NCBI GenBank assembly: GCA_017429165.1
Contig: JAFRPL010000023.1
Coordinates: 1-64,000 of the forward strand
Origin: Clostridia bacterium
Lineage (GTDB): Bacteria; Bacillota; Clostridia; Oscillospirales; CAG-382
Direction of reading: 5' to 3'
DNA: 64,000 nucleotides
Part shown: in pieces, positions 34,604 through 42,403 of the stretch
Layout of the letters: every line of letters starts with the position of its first letter
How positions within the stretch are numbered: position 1 is the stretch's first letter
Translations under genes and position numbers: made by a program
The notes under the pieces: generated by a model
What the model saw: the letters and a program-made list of their open reading frames with translations, nothing else
Told to the model about the DNA's origin: nothing
Database searches by the model: none

Positions 34604-35520
34604 TTCGCCGCCCCCTTGCCCGCGCCCAGAGGACGCGCGTAATATATGTCGTCAAGCCGCGGCGATATGATGTTCATAAGCAGAATGGCGTACGAAACGC
34701 CTTCCGGCAGCGACGCGTAAACGCGTATGAGGATCGTGATTATACCGCAGCCGATCCCGAAAATGAGCTTGCCCACGAAGGTGACGGGAGACGTGGCGTA
34801 GTCTGTCGCCATAAACACCGCGCCGAACAGCAATCCGCCCGAAAGCAGCTGGTAAGGCACGTCCTGGCCGCAGATGAGCGCCATGACCGCCGCCGATCCG
34901 AGATACGCGAGCGTGACGGTGGGAGTCACGACCTTGCGGGCCAGCAGATAAACAAAGCCCAGAAGGATCGCCGCCGCGCAGGTCTCGCCCACGCAGCCGG
35001 GAGTGTTGCCTATGAATAAGTCAAGCAGGCTGTACGCGCCTTTTCCGGCGGCGAGCGGAGTCGCCGAAGTCACGGCGTCCGCCATATATACAGTCTTGGA
35101 AAACTGCGAAACTCCCGAAAACGAGATGAGCAGCACTATACGCGCGGTGCACGCCGGGTTGGCGAAGTTCTGACCTATGCCGCCGAACATCTGCTTTACC
35201 ACGACTATCGCCACCACCGAACCGAACGCCGCTATTATCAGCGGGCAATCGGCGGGAAGTATGAGCCCCAGTATCACGCCGGACACAAGCGCCGAAAGGT
35301 CCTGCGCCGTCTGTTCGCGTTTCATAACGATGCGCGAAACGTATTCGGCGAGCACCGCCGAAGCCGCCGTGACCGCCACGACGAGCAGCGCGCGGAATCC
35401 GAAAAAGACCGTCCCCGCTATAACGCAGGGCAGCAGCGCTATGAGCACGTCGAGCATTATGTTCTGCGTGGAACGTCCGCCGCGTATATGCGGCGATGAA
35501 GAAACGTTGAGTTTATCCAT
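34600..35520 (-). CDS. rnfD: Rnf complex subunit D
   Basis: 306 residues with about nine membrane helices. FMATDYATSPVTF contains the threonine expected to carry covalent FMN, and GGIGQNFANPACTARI is conserved. The ATG at 35520 (MDKLNVSSSPHIRGG) has AAGGAG 8 bases upstream. A GTG at 35529 in the same frame overlaps that site and is less likely. It is 12 bases after rnfC. Confidence 0.94.
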   Translation of the reverse strand: MDKLNVSSSPHIRGGRSTQNIMLDVLIALLPCVIAGTVFFGFRALLVVAVTAASAVLAEYVSRIVMKREQTAQDLSALVSGVILGLILPADCPLIIAAFGSVVAIVVVKQMFGGIGQNFANPACTARIVLLISFSGVSQFSKTVYMADAVTSATPLAAGKGAYSLLDLFIGNTPGCVGETCAAAILLGFVYLLARKVVTPTVTLAYLGSAAVMALICGQDVPYQLLSGGLLFGAVFMATDYATSPVTFVGKLIFGIGCGIITILIRVYASLPEGVSYAILLMNIISPRLDDIYYARPLGAGKGAAK

Positions 35521-35532
35521 TTTTTCCACTCC

Positions 35533-36867
35533 TTACTTCTGCTTTGATTCGCGCAGTATGGCTTTCGCCACGCGCATCTGCTGAGTGATATATCGCTTTG
35601 CGGGGCAGTTGTAGGTACAGCACCCGCATTCTATGCAGTTCATTACGCCAAGCTTTTCGAGCTCGGCGACGTCCTTGCGCGCCGCGGCGCGCTGGATGCG
35701 CACCGGCTGGAGCCGCATGGGGCAGGAGGTGATGCACCTGCCGCAGTTGATGCACGCCGTTTCGGGCGGGATCTCGGCGTCCTTGCCGGAAAACGCCAGG
35801 ATGGCGTTGTTCTGTTTGAGCACCGGCGTGGAAAGATCCGACACCGCGACGCCCATCATCGGGCCGCCCATAAGCACTTTTTCGGCGTTTTTGACTTTGC
35901 AGAAATCGAGCACGTTGGTTATGGGAACGCCCACGGGGACTATATAGTTGCCGCGCATCCCCACGGCGGAGCCGTCGACGGTTATGCGCTTTTTGATGAG
36001 CGGCACGCCGGTCTTGAGATAATCGGCGATGAACGAAAGCGTGGTTATGTTTATTACCACGCAGCCGGCGTCGAGCGGGAGCTTGCCCGCCGGGACCGTT
36101 CTGCCCGTGCACGAACGGACGAGCACTTTTTCGGCGCCCTGGGGGTAGTTGGTCCTCAGCTTGAGCACTTTTATGCGGTCGTGCGGATCGTACGTTTCGC
36201 TTTCGGCTATGCTTTCCAAAAGCTCTATGGCGTCGGGCTTGTTGTTTTCCACGCCTATTATCACGCGCCTGAAGCCCAGAAGCTCCTGCAGCGTGTAAAG
36301 GCCGCTCATTATGTTCCACGAATTTTCAAGTATCTCGCGGTGGTCGCAGGTTATGTACGGTTCGCATTCCGCGCCGTTGACAATAAGCGTATCGGCTTTG
36401 TCGGGAGTGACGTTGAGCTTGACGTGAGTGGGGAACCCCGCGCCGCCGAGCCCCACGCAGCCGGAAGCGCGCACGGCTTTGAGCAGAGATTCGCGGTCGT
36501 TTACCTCGGGCGGCTTTATATCCGGCGAAAGCTCCTGCAGCCCGTCGGGTTCTATAAACACCGCGTCGCAGGGGGAGCCGTTGGGCATCCTTATCCTTGC
36601 GATCTTTTTGACGGTGCCGGACACCGAAGAATGCACGGGCGCGGACACGAACGCGGTGGTGTCGGCGATCACCTGCCCGACGAGCACCCGGTCGCCGGCC
36701 TTTACGCACGGCACGCACGGCGCGCCGATATGCTGCTGAACGGGCAGCACTATCATCCCCGGCAGCGGGACGGATATCGATTCCCTGCCGCAGGTGTTTT
36801 TGAAATGGGGCGTCTTTGCGCCGCCGCGGCCGGAATACGGCTTTTTAGGAAAAACGGCTTGTTCCAT
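35533..36867 (-). CDS. rnfC: Rnf complex subunit C
   Basis: 444 residues. The soluble NADH-binding subunit, with GLGGAGFPTHVKL and NGAECEPYITCDHR in the FMN/NADH part, and two [4Fe-4S] motifs near the C-terminus, CINCGRCITSCPMRL and CIECGCCTYNCPA. It accepts electrons at the cytoplasmic face and reduces NAD+. First gene of the rnf block, 54 bases after the Gx transporter gene. Confidence 0.95.
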   Translation of the reverse strand: MEQAVFPKKPYSGRGGAKTPHFKNTCGRESISVPLPGMIVLPVQQHIGAPCVPCVKAGDRVLVGQVIADTTAFVSAPVHSSVSGTVKKIARIRMPNGSPCDAVFIEPDGLQELSPDIKPPEVNDRESLLKAVRASGCVGLGGAGFPTHVKLNVTPDKADTLIVNGAECEPYITCDHREILENSWNIMSGLYTLQELLGFRRVIIGVENNKPDAIELLESIAESETYDPHDRIKVLKLRTNYPQGAEKVLVRSCTGRTVPAGKLPLDAGCVVINITTLSFIADYLKTGVPLIKKRITVDGSAVGMRGNYIVPVGVPITNVLDFCKVKNAEKVLMGGPMMGVAVSDLSTPVLKQNNAILAFSGKDAEIPPETACINCGRCITSCPMRLQPVRIQRAAARKDVAELEKLGVMNCIECGCCTYNCPAKRYITQQMRVAKAILRESKQK

Positions 36868-36921
36868 ATCGTTCCCTTTCTTTACCGCTAAAATCGCGGT
36901 CTATGTTTATGTTCGGCGCCG

Positions 36922-37428
36922 TCAAGGCGCGTAATCGCGTTTTGAAATGAATCTGAGCGCAAGGTCGAGCAGTATCCCCGTGAGCGCGCCGCAGGCGGTC
37001 CCGAGTATGAGCAGATACGGCAGATACCAGAACGCCGCCGTGCCTATGATGAGCGAATACACGCACACCTGAGCCAGATTGTGGAACGCGGCTGACGCCA
37101 CGCCTATGCCGATGCAGCCCACTTTTCCGCGTGCAAAGCGCAGGAGCAGCACCGTCACGCACGCCGAGACCAGGCCGCCCGCAAGCGAAAGCAGGAACGC
37201 CGTGGTCCCGCGCGTTATGAGCACGAACACGCTTTTGATCAGCGCCACGGCGAAAGCCGCAAACGGTGACACCGCCGCGGCGGCGGTCATTGAAGCCACG
37301 TTGGAAATACCTATTCTGAACCCCGGCGGCGCGAACGGCAGCGGAGGGATGAGCGATTCCAGCGCGCCGGACGCCACGGCGAAAGCCGAAAGCACGCCCG
37401 CGAGCGCGATCTTTTCGCCGCGTTTCAT
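36922..37428 (-). CDS. Gx transporter family membrane protein
   Basis: 168 residues, about five membrane helices, beginning MKRGEKIALAGVLSAFAVASGALE with the family motif PGFRIGISNVASM. These small proteins have been called Gx transporter or heptaprenyl diphosphate synthase component I-like, and in Clostridia they commonly sit beside NusG-II and apbE genes next to rnf. Function is not established. It overlaps the NusG-II gene by 4 bases. Confidence 0.85.
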   Translation of the reverse strand: MKRGEKIALAGVLSAFAVASGALESLIPPLPFAPPGFRIGISNVASMTAAAAVSPFAAFAVALIKSVFVLITRGTTAFLLSLAGGLVSACVTVLLLRFARGKVGCIGIGVASAAFHNLAQVCVYSLIIGTAAFWYLPYLLILGTACGALTGILLDLALRFISKRDYAP

Positions 37429-37802
37429 CCCGTCACCCCGTCATATTCGCCCTCGCCGGTTATGCGCACCGAAACTCCGGCGGGCATACACACGGCGACC
37501 TGGCCTTTTTTATTCAAAAGCCCGAACTCCACGCAGCGTTTGTCGGGGCAGGGCGAAGACAAAAAGCGTATCCCCTGCGGCGACACCTCGATGACCACTT
37601 CCAAATCGCCGCTCACCGTAAAGGTGTATCCTTCTTTTACGCCGTCAAGGTCTATCACTCTTACCGTTTCGCCGCGGTATTCCACGACCGCCGTGCGGCC
37701 GCCGCCTTGCGAAAGCGATATGAATATCAGCGCGGCGGCGCCGATCAGCAGGACGGCGAGCGCAATGAACAGATCGGCTTTTTTGAACAGTCTCGTCTTC
37801 AC
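37425..37802 (-). CDS. NusG domain II-containing membrane-anchored protein
   Basis: 125 residues. A single N-terminal helix (FIALAVLLIGAAALIFISL) is followed by a NusG-II-like beta domain (VRVIDLDGVKEGYTFTVSG, SSPCPDKRCVEFG, AVCMPAGVSVRI). I chose GTG at 37802, which gives MKTRLFKKADL and overlaps the apbE stop (GTGA). It is a constant neighbour of apbE and rnf in Clostridia. Its job is unknown, though the paired cysteines in PCPDKRC are conserved. Confidence 0.85.
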   Translation of the reverse strand: MKTRLFKKADLFIALAVLLIGAAALIFISLSQGGGRTAVVEYRGETVRVIDLDGVKEGYTFTVSGDLEVVIEVSPQGIRFLSSPCPDKRCVEFGLLNKKGQVAVCMPAGVSVRITGEGEYDGVTG

Positions 37803-38773
37803 GGCAGCACCTCGTACGATTCGCATTCGACATACGGCGCAAGCTCTTTTGTGACGAACACGGCGCCGTCTTCGCGCACGAACAGCGCCGACGCGGAGTA
37901 TTTTTCGAGCAGCGGCAGACTTTTTTCCATTCCCATGCAAAAGCAGGCGGAAGAAAGCATATCCGAAAGCGCGCCGTCGCCGCAAACCACGGTGACGGAT
38001 ATAAGCCCGTTGTGAACGGGGTAACCGGTGGAAGGGTCGAGCAGATGATGGTATTCCGCTCCGTCGGCGAAAAAGCGTTTTTCGTAGCTGCCGGAAGTGG
38101 AAATATACGTATCGGTGAGCGTGAGCACCGCTGCTGCGCCGGCGGGGTCGAACGGACTGCGCACCGCTATGCGGAAATTTTTGCCGTTTTTGGTTCCGAA
38201 AACGCCCACGCTGCCGCCCACTGTGACTATTCCGCCGGACGCGCCGTACGCTTTGTACGTTTCCACGGCTTTTTGGCAGGCGGCGCCTTTTCCGGCGGCG
38301 GAAAGATCGATCTGCGCACCGTTCGCAAGGCGTATCCCGTCCGCGCCGAATATTATGTTTTCGCCGCCCGTTATCGCGAGCGCGGACGCGAGCTCGCTTG
38401 CGGCGGGAATATGCGGTTCGCCGGAGTCGAACCCCCACGCGCGGACCAGAGGCAGCACGGTGATATCGTATGCGCCGCCGGTGTCGCGCCAGAGCTCCGC
38501 GCTTTTTACAATGATGTCGTACGCGTCGCCGCGGCTCGCAAGCGTTCCGCCCGAATTGAGCAAAGCGACTCCGCCGTCTTTGCGGTACGAAACGTCTTCT
38601 TCAAGCGCAGCTATCGCGTCAAACGCCGCTTTCAGGCAGTCTTCGCCCGCGCCCCAGACGGTCTGCGTGACCTCGGCGCCCATGGCATATTCCACCGTTC
38701 CGCGGTAAGGCGCGGCGCAGGAAACCGCGAGCGTCAGCGCGAGGGACACCAGAATGAGCGCGGCTTTTTTCAA
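37799..38773 (-). CDS. apbE: FAD:protein FMN transferase
   Basis: 324 residues. A lipoprotein signal (lipobox AVSC, C19) exports the enzyme. The ApbE fold shows DLSAAGKGAACQKAV, TVGGSVGVFGTKNG and HHLLDPSTGYPV with the metal-binding Asp. It attaches FMN to RnfG and RnfD, both encoded downstream. I chose TTG at 38773, because GGAGG lies 8 bases upstream and the protein then starts MKKAALILVS. A TTG at 38788 in the same frame overlaps that site. Confidence 0.92.
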   Translation of the reverse strand: MKKAALILVSLALTLAVSCAAPYRGTVEYAMGAEVTQTVWGAGEDCLKAAFDAIAALEEDVSYRKDGGVALLNSGGTLASRGDAYDIIVKSAELWRDTGGAYDITVLPLVRAWGFDSGEPHIPAASELASALAITGGENIIFGADGIRLANGAQIDLSAAGKGAACQKAVETYKAYGASGGIVTVGGSVGVFGTKNGKNFRIAVRSPFDPAGAAAVLTLTDTYISTSGSYEKRFFADGAEYHHLLDPSTGYPVHNGLISVTVVCGDGALSDMLSSACFCMGMEKSLPLLEKYSASALFVREDGAVFVTKELAPYVECESYEVLP

Positions 38774-38805
38774 CGCGTAGACCTCCAACCATAATTTATC
38801 ATGTT

Positions 38806-38834
38806 ATTATATCACGAAATATATATTAATTCAA
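38806..38834 (-). promoter_or_regulatory. Predicted promoter of the apbE-rnf operon with AT palindromes
   Basis: Minus strand TTGAAT (plus 38829-38834), 17 bases, TATAAT (38806-38811). Two copies of the palindromic decamer aatatatatt lie at 38818-38827 and 38833-38842, overlapping spacer and -35, 15 bases apart. They could bind a repressor. Confidence 0.6.
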
Positions 38835-38920
38835 TATATATTATCAAAATAACGCGCGCAAAACTCAAAAACACTTCCCCGCTTTGCGAATACCCCGGCG
38901 CAAACGGGCAGAAAATAAGA

Positions 38921-38936
38921 AAGGGTGATATTTACG
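38921..38936 (+). promoter_or_regulatory. Ribosome site followed by ACG at the DUF421 start position
   Basis: AAGGGTGAT (38921-38929) resembles the full anti-16S complement. GTG (38925) lies inside it, too close to serve as start. ACG at 38934 lies at normal spacing, where family members have their Met. Confidence 0.5.
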
Positions 38937-39614
38937 GCTGCCATATTTCTGCGCACGCTGATACTTTATATAACGCTTACCGCGGTGATGCGATTCATGG
39001 GCAAGCGGCAGATAGGCGAACTGCAGCTGCCCGAATTCGTGGCGGCGGTGATGATATCGCAGATCGCGTCCATACCGGTGGCGGATGCCGATATCCCGCT
39101 GCTGCACGGGCTCGTCCCGGTGCTGACGCTCGGCGCGCTGGAGGTAACGACCGCTTTTGCGTGCAAAAAGATACCGCGCCTGCGGCGGCACATATACGGC
39201 GAGCCGCTGGTGCTTATGGAAGGCGGCAGAATAGACGAAAAAACGCTTGAAAAAGCGCGCATTTCGGCGGAAGAGGTGCTCGCCGCCGTGCGGAGCGCGG
39301 GGCTTTCTTCGCCGGACGACGCCGAATGCGTGATACTGGAGCAATCGGGAAAGCTCACGGTGCTGGCGCGCAAAAGCAGTTCGCCTTTGACTTTTGAAGG
39401 CGCGGGCGTTTTTGCCGAAGAGCCCGGCGCCGAACTGCCGGTGATGGCAGAAGGCGCGGTGATCCGCCGTTTTGCCGAGGCGCGCGGAAAAGACGAAAAA
39501 GCGATACTTGAAGAGCTGAAAAAGCGCGGTACGACCCCCGCGCAGACCCTTTATATGACCGTAGACCGCAAAGGCGGCATCAAGACCGCGCAAAGCGAAA
39601 AGGGCAAAAAATGA
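38934..39614 (+). CDS. DUF421 (YetF-like) membrane protein
   Basis: About 226 residues. An N-terminal three-helix membrane region (IFLRTLILYITLTAVMRF) carries the family signature MGKRQIGELQLPEFV. Two small cytoplasmic domains follow (GEPLVLMEGGRIDEKTLEKA, LPVMAEGAVIRR). Family function is unknown; Bacillus relatives are sporulation or membrane proteins. Read from ACG 38934 it begins (M)AAIFLRTLILY, which matches the usual N-terminus. GTG at 38925 would sit inside the ribosome site and add three residues. It overlaps the next gene by 4 bases. Confidence 0.85.
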   Translation, partial: TAAIFLRTLILYITLTAVMRFMGKRQIGELQLPEFVAAVMISQIASIPVADADIPLLHGLVPVLTLGALEVTTAFACKKIPRLRRHIYGEPLVLMEGGRIDEKTLEKARISAEEVLAAVRSAGLSSPDDAECVILEQSGKLTVLARKSSSPLTFEGAGVFAEEPGAELPVMAEGAVIRRFAEARGKDEKAILEELKKRGTTPAQTLYMTVDRKGGIKTAQSEKGKK

Positions 39615-39958
39615 AGAGATTCCTTATATCGGCGCTGGCGCTTGCCGCTATGCTCGCGCTGGTGTGCGTAAGCGGCGCGCGCAACAGGCGCCGGGCGGAA
39701 ATTTTATGCGAGGCGGCGCGCGGTATGACGCCGCAAAGCGCGGCGGAATTTGAAGAAAAGTGGAAAGAAACGAGAAAACGTTTTGCGCTTTCGGTCCGCG
39801 AACACCTGCTGGAACGGGTGGACGGCGCGGCGTGCGACGCGGCGAGCGCGGCGAGCGCCGGCGACGAAACGGCGTTCATAACGGCGAAGCGCCGCCTTGT
39901 GGCGGCGCTGGAAAATATCGCCGGCGGCGATGCGTGGGATTTTTTGAACGTCTTTTGA
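39611..39958 (+). CDS. DUF4363-like small secreted protein
   Basis: 115 residues. A signal anchor (RFLISALALAAMLALVCV) precedes a basic segment and a helical domain with a conserved-looking EEKWKETRKRFALSVREHLLERVD. Small proteins of this sort (DUF4363) often follow DUF421 genes in Clostridia, and the 4-base ATGA overlap supports co-translation. Function unknown. Family assignment is by context and length. Confidence 0.7.
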   Translation: MKRFLISALALAAMLALVCVSGARNRRRAEILCEAARGMTPQSAAEFEEKWKETRKRFALSVREHLLERVDGAACDAASAASAGDETAFITAKRRLVAALENIAGGDAWDFLNVF

Positions 39959-39960
39959 TA

Positions 39961-39989
39961 TTGACAACAACACGCCGCGAGTATATAAT
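39961..39989 (+). promoter_or_regulatory. Consensus sigma-A promoter of rpe
   Basis: TTGACA (39961-39966), 17 bases, TATAAT (39984-39989). Both hexamers match consensus. It begins 2 bases after the DUF4363-like stop and predicts a leader of about 140 bases. Confidence 0.85.
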
Positions 39990-39995
39990 GAATGC

Positions 39996-40134
39996 GTGGG
40001 CGCGCCGGATGAAAAACCGTTGGTTCCTTTGCCTTTCACTTCCGCGCCGGCGCGCGGCACGCAGGGTCTTTATAAAAGCAAAAGTTTGCCTTTACATTAC
40101 ATTCTATGTCGTTAACAGGCGAAAGGAAACGAAT
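39996..40134 (+). other. Structured 5' leader of rpe
   Basis: gcgcgccgg (40000-40008) pairs perfectly with ccggcgcgc (40047-40055) across a pyrimidine-rich loop near the 5' end. No reading frame with a ribosome site and no known riboswitch pattern is visible. Confidence 0.5.
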
Positions 40135-40809
40135 ATGCGAAAAAAAGAGATATTGCTGTCGCCCTCGCTGCTTTCGTGCGATTTTGCGCGCGCGGGCGAG
40201 CAGCTGAAAGAGCTTGAACGCCTTGGCGTGAAATGGCTGCACCTTGACGTTATGGACGGCGCTTTCGTGCCCAACATCTCGTTCGGCATCCCCGTCATAA
40301 AATCGATCAGAAACTCGACTGCGCTTTTCTTCGACACCCATCTTATGATAGACGCGCCCGAACGTTACATAAAGCAGTTCGCTTCCGCGGGGAGCGACTG
40401 CATAACGTTCCACATAGAGGCGACGTCAGATCCTTCCGCCGTACTGGATATGATCCACGCCGAAGGCAAGCTTGCCGGCATATCGGTAAAGCCGGCGACC
40501 CCAGTGCAAAGCGTATATCCGCTGCTCGAAAAATGTGATCTCGCGCTGGTGATGAGCGTGGAGCCGGGATTCGGCGGCCAGAGCTACATGGATCCCGCCA
40601 CCGAAAAGATACGGCTGCTCAAGAATCACATAAAACGCAAGGGGTACAAAACGCTGGTCTCGGTCGACGGCGGCATAGACGTCAAGACCGCGCCGGTCGC
40701 CGCCGGAGCCGGAGCCGACGTGCTCGTCGCCGGCAGCGCCGTTTTCGGCAAAGGCGATATTGAAACGGCGGTCGAAAACCTTCGCGCCGCAGTAAAAGGG
40801 CTTGTGTAA
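40135..40809 (+). CDS. rpe: Ribulose-phosphate 3-epimerase
   Basis: 224 residues. Interconverts ribulose 5-phosphate and xylulose 5-phosphate. The TIM-barrel motifs are LSPSLLSCDFA, HLDVMDGAFVPNISFG (metal His and Asp), THLMIDAPERY, MSVEPGFGGQSY and SVDGGIDVKTA. The ATG has GAAAGG upstream. It is transcribed alone from a strong promoter. gnd, the preceding step, is 25 kb away in the window. Confidence 0.96.
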   Translation: MRKKEILLSPSLLSCDFARAGEQLKELERLGVKWLHLDVMDGAFVPNISFGIPVIKSIRNSTALFFDTHLMIDAPERYIKQFASAGSDCITFHIEATSDPSAVLDMIHAEGKLAGISVKPATPVQSVYPLLEKCDLALVMSVEPGFGGQSYMDPATEKIRLLKNHIKRKGYKTLVSVDGGIDVKTAPVAAGAGADVLVAGSAVFGKGDIETAVENLRAAVKGLV

Positions 40810-40821
40810 CCGTAAAAAAGT

Positions 40822-40856
40822 AAAACCGGATGAACGTTGCGTTCATCCGGCTTTTT
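40822..40856. terminator. Bidirectional terminator between rpe and the CotH lipoprotein gene
   Basis: ccggatgaac (40826-40835) and gttcatccgg (40841-40850) form a perfect 10-bp stem with a 5-base loop. A and T runs flank it on both sides, so it can stop transcripts from either direction. Confidence 0.9.
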
Positions 40857-42403
40857 CATTCAAATTCCTTCTTCAAAAATCCGTGCCGGCGCCGGAGCCA
40901 GTCTTTGAGCTCTTCCACCGCCTGCGTGTACGAACCGTACGCGGTCCGGCTTTCGTAGGGCGAAGCGTGCGCGCTTATGTCCCATCCCGCTTCGGAGTAA
41001 TTGCGTTCAAAAGAAGCGCCGTGGAGCGCGACGAGCGTATCGATATACCCGCCTTCGGCGTAAAGGTCTTCTATGACCGGCGTAAGAGAAACGTATTTTT
41101 CCTTTACCAGTTTTGCAAAAAACGGCGCGTTATACAGTTTTTCAAGCCATTCCTGCCGCGCCCAGACGCCGAGCGCGCTGTCGCCGCTTCCGTCGCCGTA
41201 CGGATAAACGTTGTTATAAATATAATACTTTTCTTCGGGATGGATATCCGAAACGTTGCCGGCGGAAAGGTCCATATCCCATACCGGGCCGAAAAACAGC
41301 ACGCCGTTTTTGCAGCAGATATACGTTGAGCCGTACGTGAGGTCGCAATCCTTGAGCAGCTCGTGGACGACGTACATCGCGACGAACGAACCGACGTCTA
41401 TGCACTCCCTTATGCGTTCCTCGTCGCCCGAAAGGATGGCCTGTTCGGCGGCGTTAAGCACCGAGCGCGCCTTTTTTATATCGGCGGCGTATTCGATATC
41501 GAACCTTAACCCCATCCCGCGCGTCGTCACCGTGTCCTGCACGCCGGGCGCCCACGCCTTTACGCGCTCGGCAATAAAATCGCCCGCTTCGGTATCGATA
41601 TCCGCGCGGTGTTTGCCGTCGGTGACGGGCTCGCAGACGAGGTAACTGCCTATGAGTTTTCCGTTCAGATATACTTCGGCGAACCGCGAATCGGGCGCGG
41701 CGTATCCGCCCGCTTCGGCGGCGAGATAAAACGCGAGTTCGTTGCGTATGAGCGTTTTGTCGAAGTGGTTGGCGAGCAGCGCCCACTTGGAGCCGCTTTC
41801 CATGCCGAGCACGCGCATATCCGCGGAAAGCTTTATGTTGTAAGGCTTTTTGTCGGCGCCGGCGGTCGAGTTGCCGCGCACGCGTATGAGTGCGGAAGTA
41901 TCCTTGCAGGAAGGTATCCCGCCGCCTTCCTTATCGACGAACGACACCGTGCATTTGCTGTATCTGTCTTCGCCGACCGTCCCGTTCACGTTGATATACA
42001 CGCGCATTTCGTCGCCGCGCAGATAATCCACCGCGTCGCGCGCGGCGATCATTTTTTCGTAAAGCGCGTAGCAGTTTTGCAGATAATCTTCGTCTTCCCT
42101 GTTGTGCCGCAGATACATCACCGCGTCGGAACACGCGTCTTCAAAAGACGCGACCGCCGCCCTGTCGTAAGCGCCGTTTTCAAAGCGGGTGCGGCGCAGT
42201 TCGTATATCGCTTCCTTCGCTTCTTCATACGAGCCGAACGCCTTTGCCTGCGGCTCCGCGGAGCTTTCTTCGACAACGCTCGTTCCGGACGCGGAGTTTT
42301 CGGTTCCGTCAGCGCGCGAGCAAGCGAAAAAGGCGGCGAGCGCAATGGCCGCCGCCGTGAAAAGCAGCAATATCCTTATAAAGTAATGACGTATCTTCCG
42401 CAT
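40856..42403 (-). CDS. CotH-family kinase lipoprotein
   Basis: 515 residues. Lipobox FFAC (C28). A helical region (residues 50-125, SYEEAKEAIYELRRTRFE) precedes the CotH domain (about 130-495): IRVRGNSTAGADKKPYNIKL, KWALLANHFDKTLIRNELA and the metal/catalytic GPVWDMDLSAGN. Bacillus CotH is a protein kinase of spore coat proteins. Surface members in Clostridia are thought to act on exported proteins. The gene overlaps the GH78 gene by 28 bases. A second CotH protein lies at 54939. Confidence 0.9.
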   Translation of the reverse strand: MRKIRHYFIRILLLFTAAAIALAAFFACSRADGTENSASGTSVVEESSAEPQAKAFGSYEEAKEAIYELRRTRFENGAYDRAAVASFEDACSDAVMYLRHNREDEDYLQNCYALYEKMIAARDAVDYLRGDEMRVYINVNGTVGEDRYSKCTVSFVDKEGGGIPSCKDTSALIRVRGNSTAGADKKPYNIKLSADMRVLGMESGSKWALLANHFDKTLIRNELAFYLAAEAGGYAAPDSRFAEVYLNGKLIGSYLVCEPVTDGKHRADIDTEAGDFIAERVKAWAPGVQDTVTTRGMGLRFDIEYAADIKKARSVLNAAEQAILSGDEERIRECIDVGSFVAMYVVHELLKDCDLTYGSTYICCKNGVLFFGPVWDMDLSAGNVSDIHPEEKYYIYNNVYPYGDGSGDSALGVWARQEWLEKLYNAPFFAKLVKEKYVSLTPVIEDLYAEGGYIDTLVALHGASFERNYSEAGWDISAHASPYESRTAYGSYTQAVEELKDWLRRRHGFLKKEFE

